64,000 nt of DNA from DASTPP01 sp035762175 (GTDB taxonomy: Bacteria; Myxococcota_A; Polyangia; Polyangiales; Polyangiaceae). The stretch spans positions 38,865 through 102,864 of the forward strand of contig DASTPP010000068.1 in assembly GCA_035762175.1 (NCBI GenBank). Direction: 5' to 3'. The stretch's first letter is position 1, and the number at the start of each line of letters is the position of its first letter. The translations under genes and the position numbers were made by a program. Below are positions 1 through 7,372 of this stretch, piece by piece. The notes beneath the pieces are model-generated. The model was not told the origin of the DNA. It saw only the letters and a list, made by a program, of their open reading frames with translations, and made no database searches.

Positions 1-175
1 GAGCCCGGCCCCCGACGAGGGGGCGGGCTTGAAGGGCCGAATCGGTGTCGAAGCCGCGCGGCACGAGCGGGCGTTCGCTGCCCCCGAGTTCACTCGGGGG
101 CGGCCGGGGCGGCGTTCCGCAACCCCCGCTTCGGGCCCTGGGCCGCCGAGCGCGCGACGTCGCCCGCCGCTCGCC
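1..175. repeat. Intergenic block with two hairpins and a dispersed-repeat core
   Basis: No gene is supported here. A hairpin lies at 3-28 (C5/G5 core, loop GACGA). A perfect 9-bp stem CCCCCGAGT/ACTCGGGGG is at 81-100. Between them, 36-67 reads GCCGAATCGG, two variable bases, then TCGAAGCCGCGCGGCACGAG. A near-identical 31-nt block in the same orientation sits at 63805-63835, also next to hairpins, so both belong to one intergenic repeat family. What the family does is unknown. Confidence 0.6.
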
Positions 176-1384
176 TCAGGGCGCGGCGAAGCAGGCGTCG
201 CGCAGCGGGTTCGACGTGAAGGCCTCGGGGGTGACGTAAGCGATGCAGTAGAACATCGACTCGGTCTCGACCGCGCATTTCTGCTTGAGGCAGGTCGGGT
301 CGAAGGTCGGGCACTGCGTGAAGATGCAGCAGAAGCCCTCGGACGCGAGCGGGCCGCAGCCGTTCGTTTCGGCGTAGGCGACGGCTTGCCGGAAGAGGCA
401 ATCCTCGCAGGAGGGGCCGCCGTTGGTGGGCGCGGGCTCGGCCGCGAGGCAGGCCTTCTCGCACGCGTCTTTGTCGGGGTTGGTGGCGCAGGCGTCGAAG
501 CAGACCTTCGTCTCGGCCTTGCAGCGGGGTAGCTGCTCTGCCGGCAGCGGCTTGCCGAGCGCGCCGCAGAGGGGCGACGGGGCGCCGCCGCCCGCGCCGC
601 CCGCGCCGGCGGTGTCGGCGGGCCCGGTGGGCAGGCCGGTGAACTGCCCGCCGCTCGGGGCGCCGCAGGCGAGCCACTCGGCGAGCTTCGAGCGCTCGGC
701 CTCGGGCGGGCCTCCGGAGGGCGGCATCGTGGGCGACTCGCCCGTCGTTCGCGCGAGAATTCGGGCGCTCTGTGCGCGAACCTTGTCGATGCCGTCGAAG
801 TCGATGCCGAGGGGCGCGCTCTGGCGCGAGCCCTCGGGCAGCGACGAGCTGTGACAGCCGTTGCACCACGAGAGCAAGAAGGGCGCGCCGAAGTTCTCGT
901 ACGTGAGCTCGCTCTCGGGCGGGCAGTCTTCGGTCGAGGGGCCCTTGCTGGGCGGGGCGCCGCCGACGCCGCCTGTGCCGCTCGAGCCCCCCGAGCCGGC
1001 CTGCGCCGGGTTGCCGTCGGCGCCCTCGTCGTCGCCGCCGCCGCACGCCGGCGCGCCGAGGGCGACGCCGGCGGCGAGGGCGCAGAGCGACACGAGCGCG
1101 CGCGCGAGGGCGGCGTCTGCCGCCCTGGCCCCGCTCCCGGCGGAGGTGCGAAGCGAGGGCGCGGCGGCTCCCCCGCTCCCGGCGGAGGTGCGAAGCGAGG
1201 GCGCTGCGGCTCCCCCGCTCCCGGCGGAGGGGTGAAGCGAGGGCGCGGCGCCTCCCCCCCTTCCGGGCGAGGGGCAACGAGAGGGCGCTGCAACTCCCCC
1301 CCTCCCTGGGGAGGGGGGGCTGGGGGGGGCGGGGGACGCAAGGGGCACGGGGCGGCTCCGCGGGTCAGACGGCGGCGAGGGCAT
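176..1384 (-). CDS. CXXCH-containing lipoprotein, third gene of the DUF1501 operon
   Basis: A probable envelope c-type cytochrome-like lipoprotein. It has one heme-binding-type motif CNGCH (about residues 174-178 of the long form), followed by a MPPSGGPP segment typical of planctomycete-type cytochrome c domains, and then a Cys-rich C-terminal half with at least ten cysteines. A lipobox-like segment ending ALGAPAC precedes GGGDDEG near residue 114. The start is uncertain. The ATG at 1384 overlaps the upstream DUF1501 gene by 20 bp, and its first 85 or so codons are Pro/Gly/Ser repeats encoded by a 42-bp tandem array. A GTG at 1093, just before the hydrophobic stretch, would remove the repeats but leaves no positively charged N-region. 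Neither start has a clear ribosome binding site. It is probably co-transcribed with the two upstream genes. Confidence 0.72.
   Translation of the reverse strand: MPSPPSDPRSRPVPLASPAPPSPPSPGRGGVAAPSRCPSPGRGGGAAPSLHPSAGSGGAAAPSLRTSAGSGGAAAPSLRTSAGSGARAADAALARALVSLCALAAGVALGAPACGGGDDEGADGNPAQAGSGGSSGTGGVGGAPPSKGPSTEDCPPESELTYENFGAPFLLSWCNGCHSSSLPEGSRQSAPLGIDFDGIDKVRAQSARILARTTGESPTMPPSGGPPEAERSKLAEWLACGAPSGGQFTGLPTGPADTAGAGGAGGGAPSPLCGALGKPLPAEQLPRCKAETKVCFDACATNPDKDACEKACLAAEPAPTNGGPSCEDCLFRQAVAYAETNGCGPLASEGFCCIFTQCPTFDPTCLKQKCAVETESMFYCIAYVTPEAFTSNPLRDACFAAP
1128..1320. repeat. 42-bp tandem repeat array, 4-5 copies
   Basis: The segment GCTCCCGGCGG recurs at 1133, 1175 and 1217, and a diverged copy is at 1259, so the period is exactly 42 bp. 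A fifth, weaker copy runs into a G-rich stretch near 1300-1340. On the minus strand 42 bp is 14 codons, so the array reads as an in-frame repeat containing SLRTSAGSGG in the N-terminal extension of the downstream lipoprotein ORF. It lies at the junction between the DUF1501 gene and that lipoprotein gene. Confidence 0.85.
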
Positions 1385-2642
1385 GAAAGGGCTCGACGCC
1401 GGGGAAGGAGGTCGCGGGGTCGACGCCGACGATCGAGAGCACGCCGGCGAGCAGGTTCGCGGCCTGCAGTTGCTTGCCGGTCGCGCTCGGGGCGCCGGTC
1501 TTGAGGTCGACCGAGCGGGCGCCGAGAAGGTCGTCGCTGCCGCCGTAGACGCGGCCGCCGGCGACGCCGGCGCCGAAGGCGAGGGCGCTGGTGACGGGCC
1601 AGTGGTCTTTGCCGGCCGAGCCGTTGAGCTTGGGGGTGCGCCCCATCTCGGACAGGACGAGCACCGTGGTGCTCGAGAGCAGGTTGGCCGCGGCGAGCTT
1701 GTCGCCCAGATCGGTGAGCGTGGCGAAGAGATCGTTGTGCAGGGTCGCCTGGCGCTCGTTGCCCGTGTGCGTGTCCCAGTTCATCGTCTCGATGAGCACA
1801 GCGCGGCTCAGCTTGCGCGCGAGCGCGTTGACCGTGAGCTCGACCTGCACCCGCGTGTCGGGCGTGTAGCCGACGGTGCCGAAGTTGGTGCCCTGCGCGG
1901 CGTACGAGCGCAAGAGATCGCCGCGCTCTTCGGACGACAGGTAGTCGTCGACGCGCGCGCCGTTGAAGGCGCCGGCGCCGCGCGCCGCGCGGAAGCGCTC
2001 GGCGCTCGCGGCGAGGTAGCTTTTGACCAAGGCGTCTTCGGCCGCCGAGGGCGTGAGCGCGGGCGGGACGGGGGCTCCGTAGCCGAACTGGGCGGCGCCC
2101 GGGCTGAGCAGGCCGGCGAGCTGGTTGGTCGTGCCGGCGCGGCCGGTGATGGGGCCGAGCGGGCCGCTGATGGCGCTCGAGCCGAGCACCAGGTAGGGCA
2201 CGGGCAGATCGCGGCCGAGCTCGGACGCGACGATCGCGCCGATGTCGGGCTTGCTGGTGGTCGGCGCGCCCGTCAGCACGCGCTTGACGCAGTCGGGGTG
2301 AATGAACGACGAGATCTGCACGCCGTTGATGACGGCCGCCTGCGCGCCGTAGGCCTTGAAGAAGGCGTCGACGTTGGGGGCGCCGGGCGGCACGAAGATC
2401 TGCAGGGCGCCGTAGGCGCCGATCTCGCCGGCGGGGGCGTCGATGCCGGCGACGCCGGGCTTCGGGTCGAAGACGTAGGTCGTGTCCCAACCGCCGCTGT
2501 TCAAGACGACGACGAGGTTGCGCGCGGGGCCGGCGGCCTGGCGGCCGGCGCTGCGGGCCTGGGGCAGGGCGAGGGGCAAGAGGCCGGCCGCGGCGGCGGC
2601 CGCGGCGCCTTGGAGAAACGTTCTGCGTCCGAGGGCGTTCAC
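1365..2642 (-). CDS. DUF1501 domain protein, Tat-exported
   Basis: A 425-residue member of the DUF1501 family (alkaline-phosphatase/sulfatase superfamily), whose precise reaction is not established. The N-terminus carries a twin-arginine signal (RRTFLQG at residues 6-12, then an Ala/Leu-rich core ending near residue 30). The hallmark segments NLVVVLNSGGWDTT, NWDTHTGN, LSEMGRTPK and GKDHWPV are all present. The start is a GTG at 2642 with a GGAGG six bases upstream. It follows the DUF1588-like gene by 15 bp. In Planctomycetes and Myxococcota, DUF1501 genes usually sit beside cytochrome-like DUF1588/1592 genes, as here. This suggests a joint role in an exported, possibly redox, process; that role is an inference. 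Confidence 0.88.
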   Translation of the reverse strand: MNALGRRTFLQGAAAAAAAGLLPLALPQARSAGRQAAGPARNLVVVLNSGGWDTTYVFDPKPGVAGIDAPAGEIGAYGALQIFVPPGAPNVDAFFKAYGAQAAVINGVQISSFIHPDCVKRVLTGAPTTSKPDIGAIVASELGRDLPVPYLVLGSSAISGPLGPITGRAGTTNQLAGLLSPGAAQFGYGAPVPPALTPSAAEDALVKSYLAASAERFRAARGAGAFNGARVDDYLSSEERGDLLRSYAAQGTNFGTVGYTPDTRVQVELTVNALARKLSRAVLIETMNWDTHTGNERQATLHNDLFATLTDLGDKLAAANLLSSTTVLVLSEMGRTPKLNGSAGKDHWPVTSALAFGAGVAGGRVYGGSDDLLGARSVDLKTGAPSATGKQLQAANLLAGVLSIVGVDPATSFPGVEPFHALAAV

Positions 2643-2657
2643 GGGGGGCCTCCGCGG

Positions 2658-4433
2658 TCAGTAGTAGGCGATGCGCGCGTCTTGCAGCATCGCGAAGAGG
2701 GTGGTCGTCCAGGCCCGGGCGGCGTCGCCGCCGGCCGCCTGCCGGGCCGAGGTGAAGAGCTGGTAGGTGGCCGCGACGTCGTCGCCGTTCGGCTCGGCGG
2801 CGACGCCGTAGAGGCGCAGGTAGAGCGCGGCGATCTGGTCGCGTAGCGCGGCCTCGCCGGCCTCGGCGGGGCCGACCTGGCGCAAGAGCTTTCGCTTCGA
2901 CGGGTCGGCCTGGGCGAAGTCGCTCGCGACGACGTGCTGGGCGGCGAGCGAGGCGAGCGTGCGCAGGGTGAGCGCCGCGGTCGGGGTCATGGTGTGCGTC
3001 GCCTGCGTCACGGCCACGCTGTCGAGGCCGCCGGCGAGCACCTCGAGGCCGAAGAAGCTGTCGGTCAGCAGATCGATCTCGCCCACCTGGCCGACGGGCG
3101 CGCCCTGGCCGGTGGGCAGCTCGGCGTCGAGGCGCGCCTTCCAGCGGAAGCCGGTGAGGTCTTCGACGAGGCGCGCGAGCTGCGCGGGGCGGGCCTTGAG
3201 CAGGCGCCCGCCCGGCGCCCCGTCGGGGCCCGCGGCGGCGCGGAAGTCGTCGCCGAGCACGATCGCCTTGACGAGCTTGCGCGCGTTCAGGCCGCTGCCG
3301 ATGAAGGCCGCTTGCAGGGGCGAGGCCACCTCGAGCGGCACCTCGGCGGGGCTCATCTCGTTCAGGTAGCCGTAGAAGCGCTTGGCCGCGCAGAGCGAGA
3401 AGCGCGGGTCGGCGGCGATGGCGTCGCCGAGAAAGGCGAGCCCCTCGCCGCGCTGCCCGAAGTAGGCCGACTCGGTCACGTTGAAGACGGGCTCGAGCGG
3501 CGGCAGGTAGAAGGTGAAGGGGTAGCTGGTCGAGGGGTCGGAGGGCACGAAGAGCGGGTGGAAGGCGCCGAAGAAGCTCGCCAGCGGGTCGAGCGTCTGG
3601 TGGCAGCCGGCGCAGCCCTGGTTGACCTTGACGGCGTCGGCGACCTCTTTCGGGTCGCCGAGGTTGATGCTGGCGTCGGCGCCCCCGATCTCGCGGCTCA
3701 AGAAGTCGTAACAGAGCAGCGCCGTCGACACGAGGTTCGCCCGGCCGCGGTTGCCGTTCGAGTAGGTCGTCGAGTGCCGGGTGAAGAGCGTCGAGTCAGA
3801 AAGAATGCCCGCGTTCGGGCGGCCGTCGTCCCAGCGGGTCTCGGTCCAGGCGTCGAAGGCGCCCTGGTGCTCGAGCCCCCAGACCGCCGCGACGCGGCCG
3901 TCGGCGAGCGTGTAGTCGCCCGTCACGATCTCCGAGTAGGGCCGGTCGTTCATCACGACGTGCTCGATGAGGCGAAGGGGCGCCTCCATCAGGGCGACGT
4001 TGAGGCGCTGCTGCTCTTCGGCCGCGAGCGGCCCCCGGGCGGGGAAGCCCAAGGGGAAGATGACCGGCGCCGCCCGCACGAGCAGCGCCTCGTTGTGCAG
4101 GTCGCGCAGCGTCGCGCCGAACTCGGGGCTGGCGAGGTACTGGTCGACGATGCCCTCGAGCGCCGCCGGGTCGGCCTTGACGCGCGCGAGCTCGTCGCCG
4201 CTCGGCCGCGTGCCGCGCAGGGCCATCGACGCGCGCACCAGGTGCTCGGTCGGCCCCAGGAACGTGTACGACGCGGGCCCGGCGCCGCCGCTGCCGTTGC
4301 CGCCGCCGGTGCCGTTCGAGCCCGACGCGCCGGCCGCGCCGTCGTTCGGCGGGTCGTCTCGGTCGCCTTGACAGCCCCCGAGCAGGGCCAGGGCGAGGAA
4401 AGAAAGCGCGAATCGCGAGCGTTTACCATTCAT
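2658..4433 (-). CDS. DUF1588/DUF1592-like CXXCH lipoprotein
   Basis: A 591-residue lipoprotein and the first gene of the operon. The signal peptide ends in a lipobox LLGGC (Cys about residue 21), followed by a Gly/Asn-rich linker. A single heme-type motif CAGCH (about residues 274-278) is followed by TLDPLASFF. This resembles the DUF1588 arrangement in which CxxCH is followed by a DPLG motif. Flanking regions resemble the DUF1592 and DUF1585 parts of planctomycete-type cytochrome proteins. The ATG at 4433 was chosen over an in-frame codon at 4466 because it starts the signal peptide directly and has a GGGAAGG-like site upstream. It is probably exported, lipidated and paired with the Tat-exported DUF1501 protein. 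Substrate unknown. Confidence 0.8.
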   Translation of the reverse strand: MNGKRSRFALSFLALALLGGCQGDRDDPPNDGAAGASGSNGTGGGNGSGGAGPASYTFLGPTEHLVRASMALRGTRPSGDELARVKADPAALEGIVDQYLASPEFGATLRDLHNEALLVRAAPVIFPLGFPARGPLAAEEQQRLNVALMEAPLRLIEHVVMNDRPYSEIVTGDYTLADGRVAAVWGLEHQGAFDAWTETRWDDGRPNAGILSDSTLFTRHSTTYSNGNRGRANLVSTALLCYDFLSREIGGADASINLGDPKEVADAVKVNQGCAGCHQTLDPLASFFGAFHPLFVPSDPSTSYPFTFYLPPLEPVFNVTESAYFGQRGEGLAFLGDAIAADPRFSLCAAKRFYGYLNEMSPAEVPLEVASPLQAAFIGSGLNARKLVKAIVLGDDFRAAAGPDGAPGGRLLKARPAQLARLVEDLTGFRWKARLDAELPTGQGAPVGQVGEIDLLTDSFFGLEVLAGGLDSVAVTQATHTMTPTAALTLRTLASLAAQHVVASDFAQADPSKRKLLRQVGPAEAGEAALRDQIAALYLRLYGVAAEPNGDDVAATYQLFTSARQAAGGDAARAWTTTLFAMLQDARIAYY

Positions 4434-4804
4434 GGGGGTGCCTTCCCTCGGCCGCCCACTCTTCAAGGGGCGTGCCGCGCCGACCTCGGCCCGCAGTACG
4501 TCGAACCCTACCCCCCGCGTGAACGCCCCGCCCGCGCGGGCGCGTAACGCACGATTAACACTGGGGTAGGGGCTCCATCGGACGCGGGCCCGTCCCTGGA
4601 CGCAAGGGCGTTCACCCGGCCCCGCGCTCCGCGAGCGTCCGTTTCCGGGGGGGCGTCAGACCCAGATGCCCCGCGCTCCGCGAGCATCCGTTTTCGGGGG
4701 GTCGTCAGACCCAGATGCCCCGCGCGATGCACGCCCAGGTTTCCGGCGGGGTCGTCAGACCCAGATGCCGCGCGGGATGCACGCCCAGGTTTCCGGGGGG
4801 GGCG
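4434..4804. other. Intergenic, mostly tandem repeats
   Basis: There is no credible gene. The right half (from about 4620) is the tandem array derived from the end of the neighbouring acetyltransferase gene. The left part, 4434-4615, should hold the promoter and leader of the DUF1588-like operon, but I see no clear consensus promoter. Confidence 0.5.
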
Positions 4805-4840
4805 TCAGACCCAGATGCCGCGCGGGATGCGTGCCCAGGC
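4621..4840. repeat. 49-50 bp tandem array carrying the 3' end of the GNAT gene
   Basis: The string TCAGACCCAGATGC (minus-strand stop plus the codons for IWV) occurs at 4656, 4705, 4755 and 4805, spaced 49, 50 and 50 bp. Only the copy at 4805 is the real gene end. The other three lie beyond the stop and each repeats the last codons, the TGA and a short downstream G/C-rich piece. A fifth copy at 4621-4655 lacks the stop-containing part. The two copies farthest from the gene are the most diverged. Confidence 0.92.
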
Positions 4841-5755
4841 GTCGGGGCGCAGGCCCGCGGCGAAGGGGCGAATCATGGGGATGCTGTCTTCGCGCGGGGT
4901 CGCCGCGAAGGGGGCGGCCCAGGGCTCGAGGGGGTCGTCCCAGAGGAGGGCGCGCGCGAGGCCCACGGACGCCGCGACGCGGCGCATGCAGGTGAGCAGG
5001 GCGCGCGCCTCGGCCTCGCCGTGGGCGCGGTAGAGCAGGCCGACGAGGCGGCGGTTCTTCCAGTCGGCGGCCCAGATGATCGCGCCCCGGCCCTTGCGCG
5101 CGCCCCAGGCGGCGAGCGCGGGCCGGCCCTGGTGGCGGGCGTAGAGCCGCTCGCGCTCGCGGTGCCAGTCGAGCTGGGCGCCCGAGGGCACGAGCCAGAG
5201 CCCCTCGCCCGGGGCGGGGAAGAGCTCGGCGACGGCCCGGTCGATCGCGCCGGGCGCCTCGTCGGTGAAGAGCTCGTCGACGCCCTCGGACGGATCGCCC
5301 GGCTCGGCCCGCGCACTGCGGTCGAGCGGCGGGCGGGCGACGTAGCCCGAGCGCTCGTAGAGGGGCGTGCCGACGTCCGAGAAGAGCACGGTGGCGACCG
5401 CGCCCCGGTCGCGGTTGCACAAGAGGTCGCCGAGCGCGCCGAGCAGCGCCGAGGCGTAGCCCCGCCCCCGCAGCGCCGGCTCGGTGTAGACGCTGGCGAT
5501 GGCGTACGCGTCGCCGACGGGGGCGCCGTCGAGCAGCGCGGGCACGCGAAAGGTCTCGCACGAGGCGAGGATGCGCCCGCCCTCGGCCCGTAGCGCCCAG
5601 GTCGTCATCGTCCCCGAGGCCGGCCAGCGGTGGGCGCGCAGGGCGATCTCGCGCTCGGCGTACTGCAGGCGGCTCAGGCCGGCGCCCCACGCCTCGTGCG
5701 AGAGCAGGTCGCGCTCCCGCTTCTCTTCGTCGTTCGCCTCGTCGAGCGTCCACAT
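4805..5755 (-). CDS. GNAT-family acetyltransferase, LYC1-like
   Basis: A GCN5-related N-acetyltransferase of about 316 residues. The acetyl-CoA binding motif A is visible as the segment IASVYTEPALRGRGYASALL (around residues 80-100), preceded by the YVxREAALR-like and LASCETFRVPA strands typical of the GNAT fold. The long C-terminal half with paired Trp/Arg segments resembles the fungal LYC1-type lysine acetyltransferase family. The substrate here is not predictable. ATG 5755 is preferred to an in-frame TTG at 5791, although neither has a strong ribosome binding site. The 3' end, including the stop codon, has been copied three times in tandem downstream. Confidence 0.8.
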   Translation of the reverse strand: MWTLDEANDEEKRERDLLSHEAWGAGLSRLQYAEREIALRAHRWPASGTMTTWALRAEGGRILASCETFRVPALLDGAPVGDAYAIASVYTEPALRGRGYASALLGALGDLLCNRDRGAVATVLFSDVGTPLYERSGYVARPPLDRSARAEPGDPSEGVDELFTDEAPGAIDRAVAELFPAPGEGLWLVPSGAQLDWHRERERLYARHQGRPALAAWGARKGRGAIIWAADWKNRRLVGLLYRAHGEAEARALLTCMRRVAASVGLARALLWDDPLEPWAAPFAATPREDSIPMIRPFAAGLRPDAWARIPRGIWV

Positions 5756-7164
5756 GCCTTGGGGCGTAGAGCGGTCGGGGGCGGAGCGCAACGTGCCGGG
5801 CTGCGCTGGGGCCGGGGCGGGCCGTCGCGCCGCCGCTCGGGGTGGGCGGGGCGTCGCGCTGCCGCTCGGGGCGGGCGGGGCGTCGCGCCGCCGCTTGGGG
5901 CAGTTTGGCTCTGGGCTAGGGCGCCTTCGGGCCGCCGGGCAGGGGGGCGAAGAGGTTGACGCCGTTGCCGTCGGGGTCGACGACGATGGCGTAGCGCTGG
6001 CCCCAGAAGGCGTCCCAAGGGGGTGTGTGGCCCTGGTAACCGGCCTTGGTCAGGCGCTCGTAGAGCGCGTCGACCTCGGCGGGGCCGCCTTCGCACTTGA
6101 ACGCGAGCGACATGCGCTCGCCGCCCGAGGGTTCTGTCCAACGAGGGTCGAGCTCGCGCACCATGGAGACGGCGTTCCACGAGATGCGGTAGCCGTTGGG
6201 GGTGATGACCTCGACGTAGGGCGAGCCGGGCTCGGGGTCGGGTATGTCGAGGCCGAGCAGGCGGTAAAAGCGGAGCGAGCGCTCGAGGTCGAAGCTCACG
6301 ATGCCAACCATGTCGGGCAGAACGGCCATCGGCGAGGGTCTCCTTGTCGTCTGGGCGGCCGAGGGTAGGCGAGGGCGGGGGGGCGTGATTGTAAAAACCC
6401 GCCATCGCGCGCTCGCGCCCGAGGGCAGTGGGGCTCAGGCCGCTGAGGGCGCGCACGTCGCGGGCGAGGTGCGCCTGGTCGGCGTAGCCGAGCTCGAGCG
6501 CGAGGCGGGCCCAGCCCTGCGCGCCCGCGTCGGGCAGGGCCGAGACGAGGGCCTGCAGGCGCATGACGCGGCGGAAGAAGGCGGGGCGCACGCCGACGTG
6601 CTCGAGAAAGAGGCGCTGCAGCTGCCGCTCGCCCAGGCCGAGCTCGGCCGCGAGCCCCGCGACCCTCGCCCCGCCTTCGCCGCGGCGCAGGGCCTCGACG
6701 GCGGCGCGCACCTTCGGGTGCGGGGCGCGCGCGGCGGCGAGGCGGGCGTGGAGCTCGCGCTCGACGAGGCGCAATCGCTCGCCCGTCGCGGGCGCCTCGG
6801 CGAGGGCCTCGGCGAGTAGCGAGGCGCGCCCTCGGCCCCAGAGATCGTCGAGGGGCGGCGAGCGGTCGCGCAGCGCGGCGAGGCCGGTGGCGAGGAAGGC
6901 TGAGGCGCCGCCGGGCCGGAAGCGCACGCCCACCAGATCGACGCCGCCGGGCACCGCGAGCGCGAGGGGTCGCGTCATCGGGCCGACGAGGCGGGCGGGG
7001 GCGGCGCCCGCGACCGAGCGCACCTCGCCGAGGTCGAAGAGCAGGTCGGCGCAGCCGTCGGGCAGCACGCGGTTGATCGCGGGGGCCCCGGCGCCGGTGA
7101 GCGTCCAGTAGCAAGCGACGTAGCGGCGCAGCGCTTCGCTCGGGGCGTGCTCGCGGTAGTTCAC
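5674..7164 (-). CDS. AraC-family regulator; 3' end abnormal, frame overruns neighbours
   Basis: An N-terminal sensor-like domain (NYREHAPSEALRRYVACYW..., FDLGEV, GVRFRPGG) is followed by a two-helix-turn-helix AraC DNA-binding domain (LAAELGLGERQLQRLFLEHVGVRP and LGYADQAHLARDVRALSGLSPT). It resembles regulators of the DUF6597-AraC type, normally about 260-280 residues. The GTG at 7164 begins the conserved NYRE start. Only about 7164-6370 looks like real protein. No stop follows in this frame until 5674, so the frame crosses the whole VOC gene and the start of the acetyltransferase gene, where it reads as Arg/Pro-rich shadow translation. A frame change near the G7 run at 6377-6383 would end the protein at 6296 instead. 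The true C-terminus is therefore uncertain. Confidence 0.7.
   Translation of the reverse strand: MNYREHAPSEALRRYVACYWTLTGAGAPAINRVLPDGCADLLFDLGEVRSVAGAAPARLVGPMTRPLALAVPGGVDLVGVRFRPGGASAFLATGLAALRDRSPPLDDLWGRGRASLLAEALAEAPATGERLRLVERELHARLAAARAPHPKVRAAVEALRRGEGGARVAGLAAELGLGERQLQRLFLEHVGVRPAFFRRVMRLQALVSALPDAGAQGWARLALELGYADQAHLARDVRALSGLSPTALGRERAMAGFYNHAPPPSPTLGRPDDKETLADGRSARHGWHRELRPRALAPLLPPARPRHTRPRARLALRRGHHPQRLPHLVERRLHGARARPSLDRTLGRRAHVARVQVRRRPRRGRRALRAPDQGRLPGPHTPLGRLLGPALRHRRRPRRQRRQPLRPPARRPEGALAQSQTAPSGGATPRPPRAAARRPAHPERRRDGPPRPQRSPARCAPPPTALRPKACGRSTRRTTKRSGSATCSRTRRGAPA
5816..5901. repeat. 29-bp tandem repeat, 3 copies
   Basis: GTCGCG(C)(C/T)GCCGCT(C/T)GGGG starts at 5824, 5853 and 5882, an exact 29-bp period. 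The array fills the gap between the VOC gene stop (5916) and the start of the acetyltransferase gene. Confidence 0.85.
5916..6329 (-). CDS. VOC-family (glyoxalase/bleomycin-resistance fold) protein
   Basis: A 137-residue single-unit vicinal-oxygen-chelate protein. It starts with the usual beta-alpha unit (MVGIVSFDLERSLRFYRLLG) and ends with YAIVVDPDGNGVNLFAP, the conserved C-terminal signature. Two such modules per dimer would build the metal-binding cavity. The substrate is unknown; such proteins can be dioxygenases, isomerases or antibiotic-binding proteins. The ATG at 6329 is supported by an AAGGAGACC site ending 7 bases upstream. It lies directly downstream of, and overlaps, the open frame of an AraC-type regulator on the same strand, a pairing seen elsewhere for VOC genes. 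Confidence 0.88.
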   Translation of the reverse strand: MAVLPDMVGIVSFDLERSLRFYRLLGLDIPDPEPGSPYVEVITPNGYRISWNAVSMVRELDPRWTEPSGGERMSLAFKCEGGPAEVDALYERLTKAGYQGHTPPWDAFWGQRYAIVVDPDGNGVNLFAPLPGGPKAP

Positions 7165-7372
7165 GGGGGCGCGGGGCGAGCGTAGCAGGGCGCGGGGGCG
7201 GCCACCGCCGGGCAGGGTGCGGCCGTGCCGGGCGCGGCGGCGGGCGGCGAGCCCCGGGCGGGCGGGACGGCGGGGGCAGGCGCCGCTTGCCGCGGGGGGG
7301 GCGCGCGGGCACAGAAAGGAGGTGCAAGCAGCCGACTCGGCCGGGCCCGGCGCGGCGCCGCGCAAGCGGGGG

